From Bacteroidota bacterium (GTDB lineage Bacteria > Bacteroidota > Bacteroidia > Chitinophagales > Saprospiraceae): a stretch of DNA of 64,000 bases. The position numbers and the translations under genes are program-made. The stretch lies in NCBI GenBank assembly GCA_029557915.1, contig JAKQHS010000030.1, forward strand, positions 124,001 to 188,000, in the 5' to 3' direction. Below, in pieces: positions 52,467 to 62,282 of this stretch (position 1 is the stretch's first letter; every line of letters starts with the position of its first letter). The notes under the pieces were generated by a model that ran no database searches, was not told the DNA's origin, and worked only from the letters and a program-made list of their open reading frames with translations.

Positions 52467-53548
52467 TTGTTCATCCTCACCTTTTCGGTTGGAGGCATCG
52501 TTTCATTCCGGATTTGCAGGCTTTCATAAGCCTGCCTGGCCAGTTTTTCAAAAACAGTCTGTGTTTCAGGATGATGCAGGATGGCCGGTTTGCCCTCATC
52601 TCCGGAGGACCGCACCGACATAAACAGGGGGATCTGTCCCAACAATTGGGTTTGGAAGTGCCCGGCAAGTTGCCGGCCTCCCCCTTTTCCGAAAATCTCG
52701 TATTGATGATCCGGAAGTTCTGCCGGAGTGAACCAGGACATGTTTTCAACCACGCCAAGTATAGGGACCTCAATTCCCTGCATACGGAACATGTTGGCGG
52801 CTTTGACTGCGTCCGCAACCGCCACCTGTTGAGGGGTGGTCACTATAATGGCGCCGGTGACGGGTACGGTTTGCACAAGGGTGAGTTGGATGTCACCGGT
52901 ACCTGGAGGAAGGTCAATGACCAGCACATCAAGGTCAGGCCAAAGGCAATCCTCCAGAAACTGTTTCATGATGCCGGCCAGCCGGGGCCCTCTCAGCACC
53001 ACGGCTTGCTCTGGTTCCACTACAAAACCAATGGACATCACCGGAATGCCGTGGGCCTCCAGGGGAACGATTTTTGAGACCCCGTATACCTGCCTCACCT
53101 GGGGCCTTTTTCCTTTGAGACCCAGCATGATAGGTATGCTCGGTCCGTAAAGGTCCGCATCCAGGAGGCCCACTTTAAGTCCGAGGTTTTTCAGTCCCAA
53201 GGCGAGGTTCACGCTGATGGTGGATTTGCCCACGCCTCCCTTGCCGGAAGCGACCGCAATGATGTTTCTGATCTGTGGAAGGTTGGAGCTTTTTTTCTCC
53301 CCGGCGCCGGGATTGCCAAAATGAAGATCCACCTCATAACCGGGAGCGCTTTCCATTAGACCCGTGGAAATGGCCTCATGGAGTTCGGATTTTATACGGC
53401 TTTCGAGCTTCGGCGGGAAGGAAAAGATGATCCCTATGCGCCGGTTTTCAATCTGGATATTCTGGATGCGGTTGGCCAGGACCAGGTTTTGGCCGGTGAG
53501 CGGGTCCGTGATGGTGCCCAGAAACTGCAGCAATGCTTCCCTCGTCAT
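52463..53548 (-). CDS. mrp: Mrp/ApbC-family P-loop ATPase
   Basis: A 361-residue protein with an N-terminal DUF59/MIP18-like region (to about residue 80) and a deviant Walker A ATPase (ASGKGGVGKSTIS, LLDADLYGPS, VIDLPPGTGDIQL). Homologues insert or transfer Fe-S clusters. The CxxC motif that usually precedes the FGKGGG segment is missing: the segment reads FTPAELPDHQYEIFGKGGG and the whole protein has a single cysteine. I believe this is common in Bacteroidota Mrp. It heads a leftward unit mrp-nfu-pyrF. Confidence 0.92.
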   Translation of the reverse strand: MTREALLQFLGTITDPLTGQNLVLANRIQNIQIENRRIGIIFSFPPKLESRIKSELHEAISTGLMESAPGYEVDLHFGNPGAGEKKSSNLPQIRNIIAVASGKGGVGKSTISVNLALGLKNLGLKVGLLDADLYGPSIPIMLGLKGKRPQVRQVYGVSKIVPLEAHGIPVMSIGFVVEPEQAVVLRGPRLAGIMKQFLEDCLWPDLDVLVIDLPPGTGDIQLTLVQTVPVTGAIIVTTPQQVAVADAVKAANMFRMQGIEVPILGVVENMSWFTPAELPDHQYEIFGKGGGRQLAGHFQTQLLGQIPLFMSVRSSGDEGKPAILHHPETQTVFEKLARQAYESLQIRNETMPPTEKVRMNK

Positions 53549-53649
53549 AGGACAATATTAAGGTTTAAAAAACACTTTCGGACAGACCAGCCAATGTGAT
53601 GAATATTTCGGATTTTTACCAGTCTAAACAGGCATTCCGGCAATAACAC

Positions 53650-54594
53650 ATGGAAGTACATTTTGGTTTGGATGATATCCCTTCGCTGCAACATTCCGTG
53701 ATTACGGTAGGCTCCTTTGACGGGGTACACTCCGGCCACCGGAAAATCATCGAAGGCCTCATCGCAAGCGCCAAAGCTTTCGATACCCAAAGTGTGCTGA
53801 TCACCTTTCATCCGCATCCCCGGCTGGTCCTCAACCGGTTTGACCAGACCCTCAGAATGCTCAATACCCTGGATGAAAAAATCGAAATCTTCAAATCCCT
53901 GGGCATTGACCATGTCGTGGTTGTGCCCTTCACCCCGGAATTCGCCTCCCAGTCGCCCAAGGATTATATTGAAGATTTTTTAATCCGGTATTTTAAACCC
54001 AAAGCGGTGGTCATCGGGTATGACCATCAGTTTGGAAAAGGAAGGGAAGGCACCCGCGAGATCCTCTTCAGCCTGCAGGAACAATATCATTATGCGGTCC
54101 GGGAGATCCCGGCCCACCAGATCGACGGGGTCACCATCTCTTCCACCAAGATCCGTCATGCCCTGGCGGAGGGCCAATTTGACCTTGTGCGAAAATATCT
54201 TGGTTATCCATATCCGGTTTCCGGCCGGGTGATTCCGGGGGACCAGTTGGGACGAAAACTGGGTTTCCCGACCGCCAACCTCATGATCAACGATACGACA
54301 AAGTTTATTCCACAACATGGGGTATACGCGGTGAGGATAAAGTGGAAGTCCTATGACAAACCCGGAATGCTTTACATCGGCAAACGGCCAACCACCCACG
54401 AAAGCGGCCGTTTACAGATCGAAGTCAATGTATTTGATTTTGATGGGGAGATGTACGGGGAGCAGGTCTGGGTCGAGATTCTTAAATTCATCCGCCACGA
54501 CAGACAGTTTGAAGACCCGGATGCCCTCCGGGCTCAGATCCTCAGGGACCAGCAGGAGATCCGGGAATATTTCCAACAAGAAACCCAGGCCTGA
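53650..54594 (+). CDS. ribF: Bifunctional riboflavin kinase/FAD synthetase RibF
   Basis: A 314-residue enzyme that phosphorylates riboflavin to FMN and adenylates it to FAD. The N-terminal nucleotidyltransferase half has VGSFDGVHSGHRKII and YDHQFGKGREG; ISSTKIRHAL marks its end. The riboflavin kinase half contains YLGYPYPVSGRVIPGDQLGR, LGFPTANL and the beta-barrel end with YIGKRPTTHE. The length is normal. It is divergent from mrp and overlaps the next gene by one base. Confidence 0.96.
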   Translation: MEVHFGLDDIPSLQHSVITVGSFDGVHSGHRKIIEGLIASAKAFDTQSVLITFHPHPRLVLNRFDQTLRMLNTLDEKIEIFKSLGIDHVVVVPFTPEFASQSPKDYIEDFLIRYFKPKAVVIGYDHQFGKGREGTREILFSLQEQYHYAVREIPAHQIDGVTISSTKIRHALAEGQFDLVRKYLGYPYPVSGRVIPGDQLGRKLGFPTANLMINDTTKFIPQHGVYAVRIKWKSYDKPGMLYIGKRPTTHESGRLQIEVNVFDFDGEMYGEQVWVEILKFIRHDRQFEDPDALRAQILRDQQEIREYFQQETQA

Positions 54595-55625
54595 TGTCCC
54601 GGACCGCAATAGTCATACTGAATTTCAACGGAAAAAAATACCTGGAACAGTTTATACCCTCCATCCTGCAATTCAGTCCGCCGGATGTGCAGATCGTGGT
54701 CGGGGACAATAAAAGCACGGACGATTCCCTGCCCTTCCTCAGGAGCCATTTTCCATCGGTCAGCATTGTTGAAAACGACCGGAATTATGGCTTTGCCGGG
54801 GGCTACAACGAAGTATTGAAACGGGTACCGGCTGACTATTATTTCCTGCTGAACAGCGATGTCCAGCTCCGGGGACCCTGGATGAACCTGATCAGCGCCA
54901 TGAAGGAAGATCCTTGGATTGTGGCATGCCAGCCCAAGATACTTTCTTACAGGGACCCTGAATATTTTGAACACGCGGGCGCGGCCGGGGGATGGATGGA
55001 CTGGTTTGGATACCCCTTTTGCAAAGGCCGGGTTCTCGACCGCTTTGAAAAGGACCTTCACCAGTACGACAAGCCTTCAGAACTGTTCTGGGCAAGCGGG
55101 GCGGCCATGATGGTCCGGGCGGAATGGTTTCACCGGCTGGGTGGTTTTGACGCAGACTACTTTGCCCATATGGAAGAAATCGACTGGTGCTGGAGGGTAA
55201 AAAAATGCGGAGGCAGGATTAAATCCGTTCCTTCCGTGTCCGTCTATCATATCGGGGGAGGTACCCTGCCTTACCAAAGTGTGCAGAAAGTATTTCTCAA
55301 TTACCGGAACAACCTGGCCACCCTCTATAAAAATGAATCCGCGGGTAAGTTGATGCTCCTGCTTCCGGCGCGTATACTCCTGGACTTTGTCGCCGTCCTG
55401 GCCTTTGTGTTGAGAAAAAACGCGAAGGCCGCAGCAGCTGTTTGTAAAGCCTATTGGCAGTTTATCAAATGGATCCCCTCGCTCAACCGGAAAAGAAAAT
55501 CCTTTAAGGCCATCTGCCGTGGAAAAGAAATGAACACGGCCGGCATATACCGGGGATCCCTGGTTTTTGACTTTTTTATCTTGGGCAAAAAATCCTTTGA
55601 TTCCATCGTACATGAGCTGGTATAA
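54594..55625 (+). CDS. GT2 glycosyltransferase, rhamnosyltransferase-like
   Basis: A 343-residue family 2 glycosyltransferase of the WbbL/RfbF kind: AIVILNFNGKKYL, NDRNYGFAGGYN, the DxD-like LLNSDVQLRG, the acceptor region FWASGAAMMVRAEWFHRLGG, and EEIDWCWRVKKCGG with the ExDxxxR-type catalytic region. A hydrophobic segment (ILLDFVAVLAFVL) near the C-terminus suggests membrane contact. It probably adds a sugar to a surface polysaccharide; donor and acceptor are unknown. Its start shares one base with the ribF stop. Confidence 0.85.
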   Translation: MSRTAIVILNFNGKKYLEQFIPSILQFSPPDVQIVVGDNKSTDDSLPFLRSHFPSVSIVENDRNYGFAGGYNEVLKRVPADYYFLLNSDVQLRGPWMNLISAMKEDPWIVACQPKILSYRDPEYFEHAGAAGGWMDWFGYPFCKGRVLDRFEKDLHQYDKPSELFWASGAAMMVRAEWFHRLGGFDADYFAHMEEIDWCWRVKKCGGRIKSVPSVSVYHIGGGTLPYQSVQKVFLNYRNNLATLYKNESAGKLMLLLPARILLDFVAVLAFVLRKNAKAAAAVCKAYWQFIKWIPSLNRKRKSFKAICRGKEMNTAGIYRGSLVFDFFILGKKSFDSIVHELV

Positions 55626-56334
55626 ACTTGAAATCCTGTTTGAAGACGAGGACCTGCTCGCCGTCAATAAACCTTCCGGCTTGCTGTCCATTCCTGACCG
55701 GTGGGACCAGGAGAAAGAGTCCCTCTACTATATATTGGGGGAGAGCCGTGCCGGTTTAATGGTGGTTCACCGCCTGGACAAGGACACCAGCGGAGTCATC
55801 GTATTTGCCAAAAACCAGGAAGCCCACCGTATTCTGAACGATCAGTTTTCGAAGAATGAAAACCGGAAAATATACTGGGCCATTGTGGGACAGCCTGTGA
55901 GCGAACCCGGAACGATCGATACCCCCATTGCCGCGGATCCCTTTGTGGCAGGGAAAATGACCATACACCGGAAAGGAAAAGCTGCCCTTACGTATTTTAA
56001 GCCATTGGAAAACTTCCGGGACTTCACCCTCCTCGAAGTGCAGATTGAAACAGGCCGAACCCATCAGATCCGCGTCCACCTGAGCAGTATTGGTCTTCCC
56101 CTGGCCTTTGACCCGCTTTACGGATCCGACCGGCCCATCACCATCCGGGATATAAAAAAAAGGAACCTAAGGGAGCCGGAAGAAACCGCCTCGGCCCTGA
56201 TGGCCCGCGTGCCGCTTCACGCCTTGTCCATCACCCTGAAACACCCCAAAAACCTTCAGGAAATGACGATCACCGCACCCCTTCCCAAAGACTTTAAGGC
56301 CTTGCTGCAACAGTTGCGTAAATGGGGGAGGTAA
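55612..56334 (+). CDS. RluA-family pseudouridine synthase
   Basis: A 240-residue catalytic domain starting at ATG 55612, within the last 14 bases of the glycosyltransferase gene. It shows LAVNKPSGLLSIPD, the catalytic aspartate in MVVHRLDKDTSGVIVFAK, and TGRTHQIRVHLSSIGLPL. It isomerises uridine in rRNA or tRNA. There is no S4 domain, as in RluA (219 residues) and unlike RluC/RluD. The exact RNA target cannot be read from sequence. Confidence 0.9.
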   Translation: MSWYKLEILFEDEDLLAVNKPSGLLSIPDRWDQEKESLYYILGESRAGLMVVHRLDKDTSGVIVFAKNQEAHRILNDQFSKNENRKIYWAIVGQPVSEPGTIDTPIAADPFVAGKMTIHRKGKAALTYFKPLENFRDFTLLEVQIETGRTHQIRVHLSSIGLPLAFDPLYGSDRPITIRDIKKRNLREPEETASALMARVPLHALSITLKHPKNLQEMTITAPLPKDFKALLQQLRKWGR

Positions 56335-56339
56335 GGCGG

Positions 56340-58223
56340 TCAGGCGTTCATCCAGGCTTCCATTTTTTCTTCCAGCACTTTTTTCATGGACTGGTATTTT
56401 TCAAGAACAGTGGTGGCCTGGGCGCTGGCGTAAAATCCGTCCGAAAACATTTTCGTTTCCATTTCGGCAAGTTCACGCTCCAGTTTTTCAATTTCCTTCT
56501 CCAATTTCTGGTTTGATTTGGTGACCTGCCTGGCCTGCACCACCGGTATTTTTGCAGGGACCTCGGGTTCAACCGTTTGCCGGGTAAGGGGATTGGCTTT
56601 ATTGAGTTCCCTGAAGTCGCCGATTTCCCTTTTGGAAAGGTAATACTGGATGTCGCCGAGGTACTCCTTGATTCCCCCGTTTTTAAATTCTATGGTTTTA
56701 TCCGTGAGGTCCTGAAGAAATTCGCGGTCGTGCGAGACCACGATCAGGGTACCCTCGTAATCCATCAGCGCTTCCTTGAGCACTTCCTTGGAATCAATAT
56801 CCAGGTGATTGGTAGGTTCGTCCAGGATGAGCAGGTTGATGGGACGAAGCAGCATACAGGCCATGGCCAGACGGGCCCTTTCCCCTCCGCTGAGCACACT
56901 CACTTTTTTATCCACATCGTCCCCGCTGAACAAAAAAGCGCCCAGGACCGCGCGAAGCCTCGGCCTCATTTCGGGTGGGGAGATCTCTTCCAGGGTGTCG
57001 AGCACGGTTTTCCGGAGATCAAGGGTTTCAGCCTGGTTTTGGGCATAGTATCCGATATTCACATTGTAACCCGGGGTCACTTTACCGGAGGTCGGAGGTT
57101 CTGTACCGGTCAGGATTTTTACAAAAGTGGTTTTACCCTGTCCGTTCTGCCCGACAAAAGCGATGCGTTCGCCGCGCCGGGCCACAAAATCGACGGATTG
57201 CAGGACCTGTTTTTCTCCGTAATTTTTCCGGATAGCCTTTGTTTCAATAGAGACCTCGCCCGATCGCGGAGCCGGGGGGAACCGGACCACCATGCTGCCC
57301 GGGTCTGTGGGGTTCCAATCGATCCGTTCAATCTTATCCAGTTGTTTGATCATGGATTGGGCCATCCTGGCCTTGGAAGCTTTGGCCCGGAAGCGGTCGA
57401 TGGTTCTTTCTTTCTGGGCGATCAGTTTTTGCTGATTGATGAAAGCATTTTCAAGCAATTGCTCCCGTTCCGCTTTCTGCACCAGGTATTTGGAATACCC
57501 GGCGGCATAATCATTGAGTTTGCCTTGTTCAATTTCCAGGGTGCGGTCGGAGACATTATCCAAAAACTGCCGGTCGTGGGAAATGGTCAGGATCGTGGAT
57601 GGCAATGTGTGCAAATAATTTTCAAGCCAGATGATCGCATCCATGTCGAGGTGATTGGTAGGCTCATCGAGCATCAGGATATCCGGGCCACACAAAAGCA
57701 TTTTGGCCAGTTCCACCCGCATTTTCCATCCTCCGCTGAAATGCGACAAGGGCTGCATAAAATCCTGCGGCCGGAAACCAAGCCCGGTAAGCACTTTTTC
57801 CGTTTCAGCCTGGGCCGTGTCTCCGCCAATCGTGTGCCGCCGGTGATACAGGTCCTCCAGTTCATGGAGTACATCGCCCATGACTTTTTCATCCAGGTGG
57901 TCGTGCAGCCGGGCTTCCAGCCGATTTATTTTCTCTTCAATGGAATTCAATTCTTCAAAAGCCTTCATGGCCTCGTGAATCAGGAGGGTCTGGTCGTCAA
58001 AATCGATTTCCTGCCGCAGATAGGCCAGTTTCGTTCCTTTGGGCACATCCACCGCTCCTTTGTCAGGGCTTTGCAGTCCGGCTATGATTTTGAGCAGGGT
58101 GGATTTACCCGCCCCGTTCCTGCCCACGAGAGCCACTTTTTCGCCGTCGGAGAGGGTGACCGAGACTTCATCCAGAAGGACGCGGTCGCCGTATTTTAAA
58201 AATATGTTTTTAAGCTGCAGCAT
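56340..58223 (-). CDS. ABC-F family ATPase (translation factor type)
   Basis: A 627-residue soluble protein with two ABC ATPase domains and no membrane helices. The first has [27 protein letters not shown] and [14 protein letters not shown]; the second has [26 protein letters not shown] and [13 protein letters not shown]. The linker between them carries the Arg/Lys-rich [19 protein letters not shown] that reaches into the ribosome in this family. A C-terminal coiled coil ([21 protein letters not shown], about residues 565-585) is Uup-like. ABC-F proteins rescue stalled ribosomes or bind branched DNA (Uup). Confidence 0.92.
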   Translation of the reverse strand: MLQLKNIFLKYGDRVLLDEVSVTLSDGEKVALVGRNGAGKSTLLKIIAGLQSPDKGAVDVPKGTKLAYLRQEIDFDDQTLLIHEAMKAFEELNSIEEKINRLEARLHDHLDEKVMGDVLHELEDLYHRRHTIGGDTAQAETEKVLTGLGFRPQDFMQPLSHFSGGWKMRVELAKMLLCGPDILMLDEPTNHLDMDAIIWLENYLHTLPSTILTISHDRQFLDNVSDRTLEIEQGKLNDYAAGYSKYLVQKAEREQLLENAFINQQKLIAQKERTIDRFRAKASKARMAQSMIKQLDKIERIDWNPTDPGSMVVRFPPAPRSGEVSIETKAIRKNYGEKQVLQSVDFVARRGERIAFVGQNGQGKTTFVKILTGTEPPTSGKVTPGYNVNIGYYAQNQAETLDLRKTVLDTLEEISPPEMRPRLRAVLGAFLFSGDDVDKKVSVLSGGERARLAMACMLLRPINLLILDEPTNHLDIDSKEVLKEALMDYEGTLIVVSHDREFLQDLTDKTIEFKNGGIKEYLGDIQYYLSKREIGDFRELNKANPLTRQTVEPEVPAKIPVVQARQVTKSNQKLEKEIEKLERELAEMETKMFSDGFYASAQATTVLEKYQSMKKVLEEKMEAWMNA

Positions 58224-58262
58224 TCTATTTCATCTGTTTCTGATCCTTGCAGGAGACAGGGG

Positions 58263-58829
58263 TTAATTCCATGACATGTTTTCGGGTAACTCGGAAATCA
58301 CCGAAAAAGTATGCCCTTTGTCGTTCAGTACCCGTTTCCAGAGGATGTTGGATTTTATTTTGAATACATAGTTGGGATCTCCTTCGGCGACAATCCAGGA
58401 GCCGACTTCCATTTCTTCGGAAAGCTGGCCCTTGACCCAGCCGGAATAACCCACGAAAAAACGGATATTGTCCGGGCCGATCAACTGCCTTTCAATCAGG
58501 AATTTCAATTTTTCAAAATTGCCACCCCAGTATACGCCCCGGATTACCGGGACGCTGTCTTCCAACAGGTCGCCTACGTTGTGTATAAAGTGCAGGGTAT
58601 CGGTCCCCACAGGCCCTCCGTAATACAACTCCGCCTCGATCTCCGGGAAATCCTCCACCATTTCATTGATTTTCATTTTAAGCGGTTTGTTGATGATAAA
58701 ACCCACCGACCCGTTTTTTTGATGGTGTTCGCAGAGAAAAACCACTGACCGCCTGAAATGAGGGTCCAGCATAAAGGGCTCTGCCAGGATGAGTTTTCCG
58801 CTCTTGATTTTGGACGTTTTTTTGGCCAT
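58263..58829 (-). CDS. YqgE/AlgH family protein
   Basis: A 188-residue protein with the family core: [20 protein letters not shown] at the start, then [26 protein letters not shown] and [18 protein letters not shown]. The fold is known from structures but the cellular role of YqgE is unsettled (AlgH was linked to alginate regulation). ATG 58829 is preferred to a TTG at 58850 that would overlap fabD. It follows fabD by 17 bases. Confidence 0.9.
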   Translation of the reverse strand: MAKKTSKIKSGKLILAEPFMLDPHFRRSVVFLCEHHQKNGSVGFIINKPLKMKINEMVEDFPEIEAELYYGGPVGTDTLHFIHNVGDLLEDSVPVIRGVYWGGNFEKLKFLIERQLIGPDNIRFFVGYSGWVKGQLSEEMEVGSWIVAEGDPNYVFKIKSNILWKRVLNDKGHTFSVISELPENMSWN

Positions 58830-58846
58830 GTCGTTGGATTCTGGAT

Positions 58847-59719
58847 TCAAATGGAGCTCACCGGAACCTTTCGATCGATTCTTTTAAGAAGTCCGGAAAG
58901 CACTTTTCCATTACCGCCCACTTCTACAAATTCGGAAAATCCGTCGGAGATCATTTGCTGAATGGTCTGTGACCATTTGACCGGGGCGGTGAGTTGCCGG
59001 ACCAGGTTATGACGAATTTCATCCGGATCCCGGTGGGGAGCGGCATCCACATTCTGATATACCGGGCAAGCGGGACTTGAAAAAACGGTGGTTTCAATAC
59101 CGGCCATCAATTCGTCTTCCGCCAGTTTCATCAACGGGGAATGGAAAGCCCCGCCCACGGCAAGCTGAACTGCGTTTCTGCAGCCGAGTTCCCGGAGGTT
59201 CTGCATGGCTTGCTGGACCGCATCGATCTCTCCGCTGATGACCAATTGCCCGGGACAATTGTAATTGGCAGCCACTACGACGCCTTTGGTTTCGGCGCAG
59301 ACCTTTTCAACTACAGCATCCTCCATGCCCACGATGGCTGCCATGGTGCCGGGGGTAAGGTCGCAGGCCTTTTGCATGGCCAGCGCACGGGTGTAAACCA
59401 GCCTTAAACCGTCTTCAAAACGCAGGGCCCCGGCCGCCACCAGGGCTGAGAATTCACCGAGGGAATGACCGGCCACCGCCTCAGGTCTGAAGTCGGCCGC
59501 CACGGTGGCGGAAATCACAGAATGAAGGAAGATGGCCGGCTGGGTGATCCGGGTCTGTCTCAGGTCTTCCTCCGTCCCGTTCCGCATCACTTCGAAAATA
59601 TCAAAGCCCAGGATTTCATTGGCAGTGCCGAATATTTCATTGGCCTCCGGGTAGCCGGCCAGTTTGCTGGCCATTCCGGCAAACTGGGCGCCTTGTCCGG
59701 GAAAAAGATAGGCTTTCAC
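58847..59719 (-). CDS. fabD: Malonyl-CoA:ACP transacylase FabD
   Basis: A 290-residue acyltransferase that moves malonyl from CoA to acyl carrier protein for fatty acid synthesis. It has the oxyanion motif [11 protein letters not shown] at residues 6-16, the nucleophile elbow [15 protein letters not shown] with Ser near residue 85, and the catalytic histidine in [10 protein letters not shown] near residue 195. The length is normal. Its ATG overlaps the folE stop codon by four bases. Confidence 0.96.
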   Translation of the reverse strand: MKAYLFPGQGAQFAGMASKLAGYPEANEIFGTANEILGFDIFEVMRNGTEEDLRQTRITQPAIFLHSVISATVAADFRPEAVAGHSLGEFSALVAAGALRFEDGLRLVYTRALAMQKACDLTPGTMAAIVGMEDAVVEKVCAETKGVVVAANYNCPGQLVISGEIDAVQQAMQNLRELGCRNAVQLAVGGAFHSPLMKLAEDELMAGIETTVFSSPACPVYQNVDAAPHRDPDEIRHNLVRQLTAPVKWSQTIQQMISDGFSEFVEVGGNGKVLSGLLKRIDRKVPVSSI

Positions 59720-60318
59720 GTTTTGGTCGTTTTGAAGTTGATCAGGCTGAGGAATTCGGAACGGGTTTCCGCATTCCTGAACTCACCGGTAAATGCGGAA
59801 GTCGTGGTGATGGAGTTTTGTTTTTGGACCCCGCGCATCATCATGCAGAGGTGCATCGCTTCAATGACGATGGCGACTCCCAGGGGTTCCAGGGTGTCGT
59901 TGATACAATGCAGGATCTCGTCGGTCAACCTTTCCTGTACCTGCAGGCGGCGCGCAAAGACATCCACGATCCGGGGCAGCTTACTGAGCCCGACGATCCT
60001 GCCGTTCGGGATGTAGGCAATGTGCGCCTTACCGATAAACGGGAGCATATGGTGTTCACAGAGGGAATACAGTTCAATATCCTTGACCAGGACCATTTCG
60101 GAATACTTTTCTTCAAACATGGCCGACCGGAGTATGGCCGCCCCATTTTCCGAATACCCTTTGGTGAGGTATTGCAGGGCTTTAGCCACCCGCTCGGGGG
60201 TTTTGATCAAGCCCTCCCGGGCAGGATCTTCCCCCAATGCACGCAGCACCTCCTGGTAATGCCCGGTAAGCGTTTCGGTGACGGCTCGATCGTAGGTCTC
60301 ATTCTTTTTATAGGCCAT
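59716..60318 (-). CDS. folE: GTP cyclohydrolase I (FolE)
   Basis: A 200-residue enzyme making dihydroneopterin triphosphate, the first step of tetrahydrofolate synthesis. Zinc ligands are in [21 protein letters not shown] (about residues 99-119), [21 protein letters not shown] follows, and [15 protein letters not shown] supplies the second cysteine. ATG 60318 is chosen because a TACCTTTG promoter box (60344-60351) lies between it and the earlier in-frame start. Confidence 0.96.
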   Translation of the reverse strand: MAYKKNETYDRAVTETLTGHYQEVLRALGEDPAREGLIKTPERVAKALQYLTKGYSENGAAILRSAMFEEKYSEMVLVKDIELYSLCEHHMLPFIGKAHIAYIPNGRIVGLSKLPRIVDVFARRLQVQERLTDEILHCINDTLEPLGVAIVIEAMHLCMMMRGVQKQNSITTTSAFTGEFRNAETRSEFLSLINFKTTKT

Positions 60319-60343
60319 GCCGGATGGTCTGTATTTGCGAGTG

Positions 60344-60351
60344 CAAAGGTA
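60344..60351 (-). promoter_or_regulatory. -7 box (TACCTTTG) for folE-fabD-yqgE
   Basis: TACCTTTG on the minus strand matches TAnnTTTG and ends 25 bases before the folE ATG. No upstream TTTG at standard spacing. Confidence 0.6.
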
Positions 60352-60429
60352 CATACTTATCCCATGCCGTTTGGTCTGCCGTAAATTATTGTTGGTCTAT
60401 ATTGGGGAAGGGGTGCGGGCAGAAGGGCT

Positions 60430-60437
60430 TATCTTTG
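60430..60437 (+). promoter_or_regulatory. -7 box (TATCTTTG) for the LytS/LytTR pair
   Basis: TATCTTTG ends eight bases before the ATG at 60446. A TTG lies about 25 bases upstream, slightly wide. Confidence 0.6.
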
Positions 60438-60445
60438 GGATATTG

Positions 60446-61489
60446 ATGGAGATGCCAACCCTATCCCTGCCAAAAGTATCCATTTCAAGATTGTGGCTGC
60501 ACGGCACAATCTGGATGATCTTCCTGGTCCTCCTGGTCCTGATGGACAACAACCCATACAGCCTGGGACTGTCCTTCCTCAACAACGGGAGCCGGCTGAT
60601 GCTGTACGGGCTGCTGATTTATTTTAATTTCAACTACCTCATTCCCAGGTACCTGAACACCAATAAACTGGCCATCTATTTTGGAAGCCTGGTGGTCCTG
60701 GCTCTGATCGCCACCCCGCTCGGCACCCTTGTTCAATATTTCCTCCTGTCCTCCTATCCCCAGCTGCAGGGCAATATCCAGTCCCAGCAGGGGCCATTGT
60801 TTCTGGTCTCCATGATGTTTCTCATTTTTTCAACCAGCGGCAAGATCATTGTGGACTGGTTCAAACAGCAGCAAACCATGAGGGACCTGGAAACCCAGAA
60901 CATGCAGTCGGAGCTCAAATTCCTGAAAACCCAGATCAATCCTCATTTTCTGTTTAATACCCTCAACAGCCTCTACGCCCTGACCCTGAAGAAATCGGAA
61001 CAGGCCCCGGAGATCGTGGTCAAACTTTCGGAAATGATGCGCTACATGCTGTACGAGTGCAATGAACGCAGGGTCCCGCTTGAAAAGGAAGTGAAATACA
61101 TCCAGAATTACCTGGACCTGGAAGCCCTCCGCCAAAGCAACCTGGTGGACATAGATTTTAAGGTCAAAGGGGATATCAGCAAACACAAGATCGCCCCCCT
61201 GGTTTTTATCCCATTCCTGGAAAACAGTTTCAAACACGGGGTCAATCATCAGCTATCCGACGCCTATGTCTATGCCACCCTGGCCGTGGAGGGCGATGAA
61301 CTGGATTTCAAGATTGAGAACAGCCGGTCAACCGGTCTGCAGAACCTGGGACCGAAACCCCAGGGCGGGATTGGACTGATCAATGTCCGGCGCAGGCTGG
61401 AATTGATCTACCCGGGGCACCATTCGATCGATATCGAGGACCAACCTCATACATATACCGTACATTTAAAGTTAAAATTAACACCATAA
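60446..61489 (+). CDS. LytS/YehU-type sensor histidine kinase
   Basis: A 347-residue kinase with about four N-terminal membrane helices (residues 15-140), a short coiled coil, then the His_kinase domain: phosphoacceptor in TQINPHFLFNTLNSLYAL and an HATPase region with IPFLENSFKHGV and GGIGLINVRRRLELIY. Such kinases lack a large periplasmic sensor and pair with LytTR regulators. ATG 60446 is chosen because a promoter box ends just upstream. The regulator gene follows five bases after the stop. Confidence 0.9.
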   Translation: MEMPTLSLPKVSISRLWLHGTIWMIFLVLLVLMDNNPYSLGLSFLNNGSRLMLYGLLIYFNFNYLIPRYLNTNKLAIYFGSLVVLALIATPLGTLVQYFLLSSYPQLQGNIQSQQGPLFLVSMMFLIFSTSGKIIVDWFKQQQTMRDLETQNMQSELKFLKTQINPHFLFNTLNSLYALTLKKSEQAPEIVVKLSEMMRYMLYECNERRVPLEKEVKYIQNYLDLEALRQSNLVDIDFKVKGDISKHKIAPLVFIPFLENSFKHGVNHQLSDAYVYATLAVEGDELDFKIENSRSTGLQNLGPKPQGGIGLINVRRRLELIYPGHHSIDIEDQPHTYTVHLKLKLTP

Positions 61490-61494
61490 TTTTC

Positions 61495-62214
61495 ATGCTG
61501 AAAACCATCATAGTGGATGACGAGCCCCTGGCCCTGGACGTCCTCGAAGAGTTTATCAAAAAAGTCCCTGAGCTCAAACTGGTTAAAAAATGCCAGAATG
61601 CCCTCGAAGCCGGCGAAGCCATTCGTAAAAATGAGGTGGACCTGATCTTTCTGGATATCCAAATGCCTCAGATCACCGGGATCGAATTTATCCGCTCCCT
61701 ACCCAAACCCCCCAAAGTCATTTTCACCACGGCCTACAGTCAGTATGCCCTGGAGGGATTTGAACTGAATGCCGTGGATTATCTCCTCAAGCCGATTTCC
61801 TTCGACCGGTTCCTGAAGGCGGTCAACAAGGCCCTGGATACCGGGTATAAGCAGGAAACGGAAACGGAGGTCCCCGAGGATGGGCCTGATTTTATATTCG
61901 TAAAAGCCGATAAAAAACTGATCCGGCTCAAGTACAGCGAAATCCAGTATGTAGAGGGACTCAAGGATTATGTGATCATCAAAACCGACACGGGCAGGAT
62001 CATCACGCTGCAAACCATGAAGAGCCTGGAGGAAAAGCTGCCCCAGCCCACTTTCATGCGGATCCACCGCTCCTATATCGTCAACCTGGAGAAAATCAAC
62101 GCCGTAGTGGGAAACATGGTCGAAGTCACGGAAAAAGGTCAGCCCAAACTGTTGCCGGTGGGAAAAAACTACCGGGAAGAGTTGGAAAAGGTCATCGATA
62201 AGAACAGGCTGTAA
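61495..62214 (+). CDS. LytTR-family response regulator
   Basis: A 239-residue regulator: receiver domain with TIIVDDEPLALDVL, phosphoacceptor Asp in LIFLDIQMPQITG and Lys in DYLLKPISFDRF, then a LytTR DNA-binding domain (FIFVKADKKLIRLKYSEI, GLKDYVIIKT, FMRIHRSYIVNLEKI, KLLPVGKNYREEL). It is the partner of the LytS-type kinase encoded upstream. Targets are not known. Confidence 0.93.
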   Translation: MLKTIIVDDEPLALDVLEEFIKKVPELKLVKKCQNALEAGEAIRKNEVDLIFLDIQMPQITGIEFIRSLPKPPKVIFTTAYSQYALEGFELNAVDYLLKPISFDRFLKAVNKALDTGYKQETETEVPEDGPDFIFVKADKKLIRLKYSEIQYVEGLKDYVIIKTDTGRIITLQTMKSLEEKLPQPTFMRIHRSYIVNLEKINAVVGNMVEVTEKGQPKLLPVGKNYREELEKVIDKNRL

Positions 62215-62230
62215 GGAAATCCATCAAATA

Positions 62231-62261
62231 AAAAAGGCTTCTCCCTTGCGGAAAAAGCCTT
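62231..62261 (-). terminator. Bidirectional-looking terminator between the LytTR and exbD genes
   Basis: AAGGCTTCTCC (62234-62244) pairs with GGAAAAAGCCTT (62250-62261), with one bulged base, across a five-base loop. Reading leftward a T run (62231-62235) follows the stem, ending the exbD transcript; rightward the tail is weak. Confidence 0.72.
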
Positions 62262-62282
62262 ATGCATTGCTTTAATTTTTAA

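Noticed and set aside
56577-58199. A 540-codon plus-strand open frame opposite the ABC-F gene
   Set aside because: The minus strand carries two complete ABC domains with all motifs; the plus-strand product resembles nothing.
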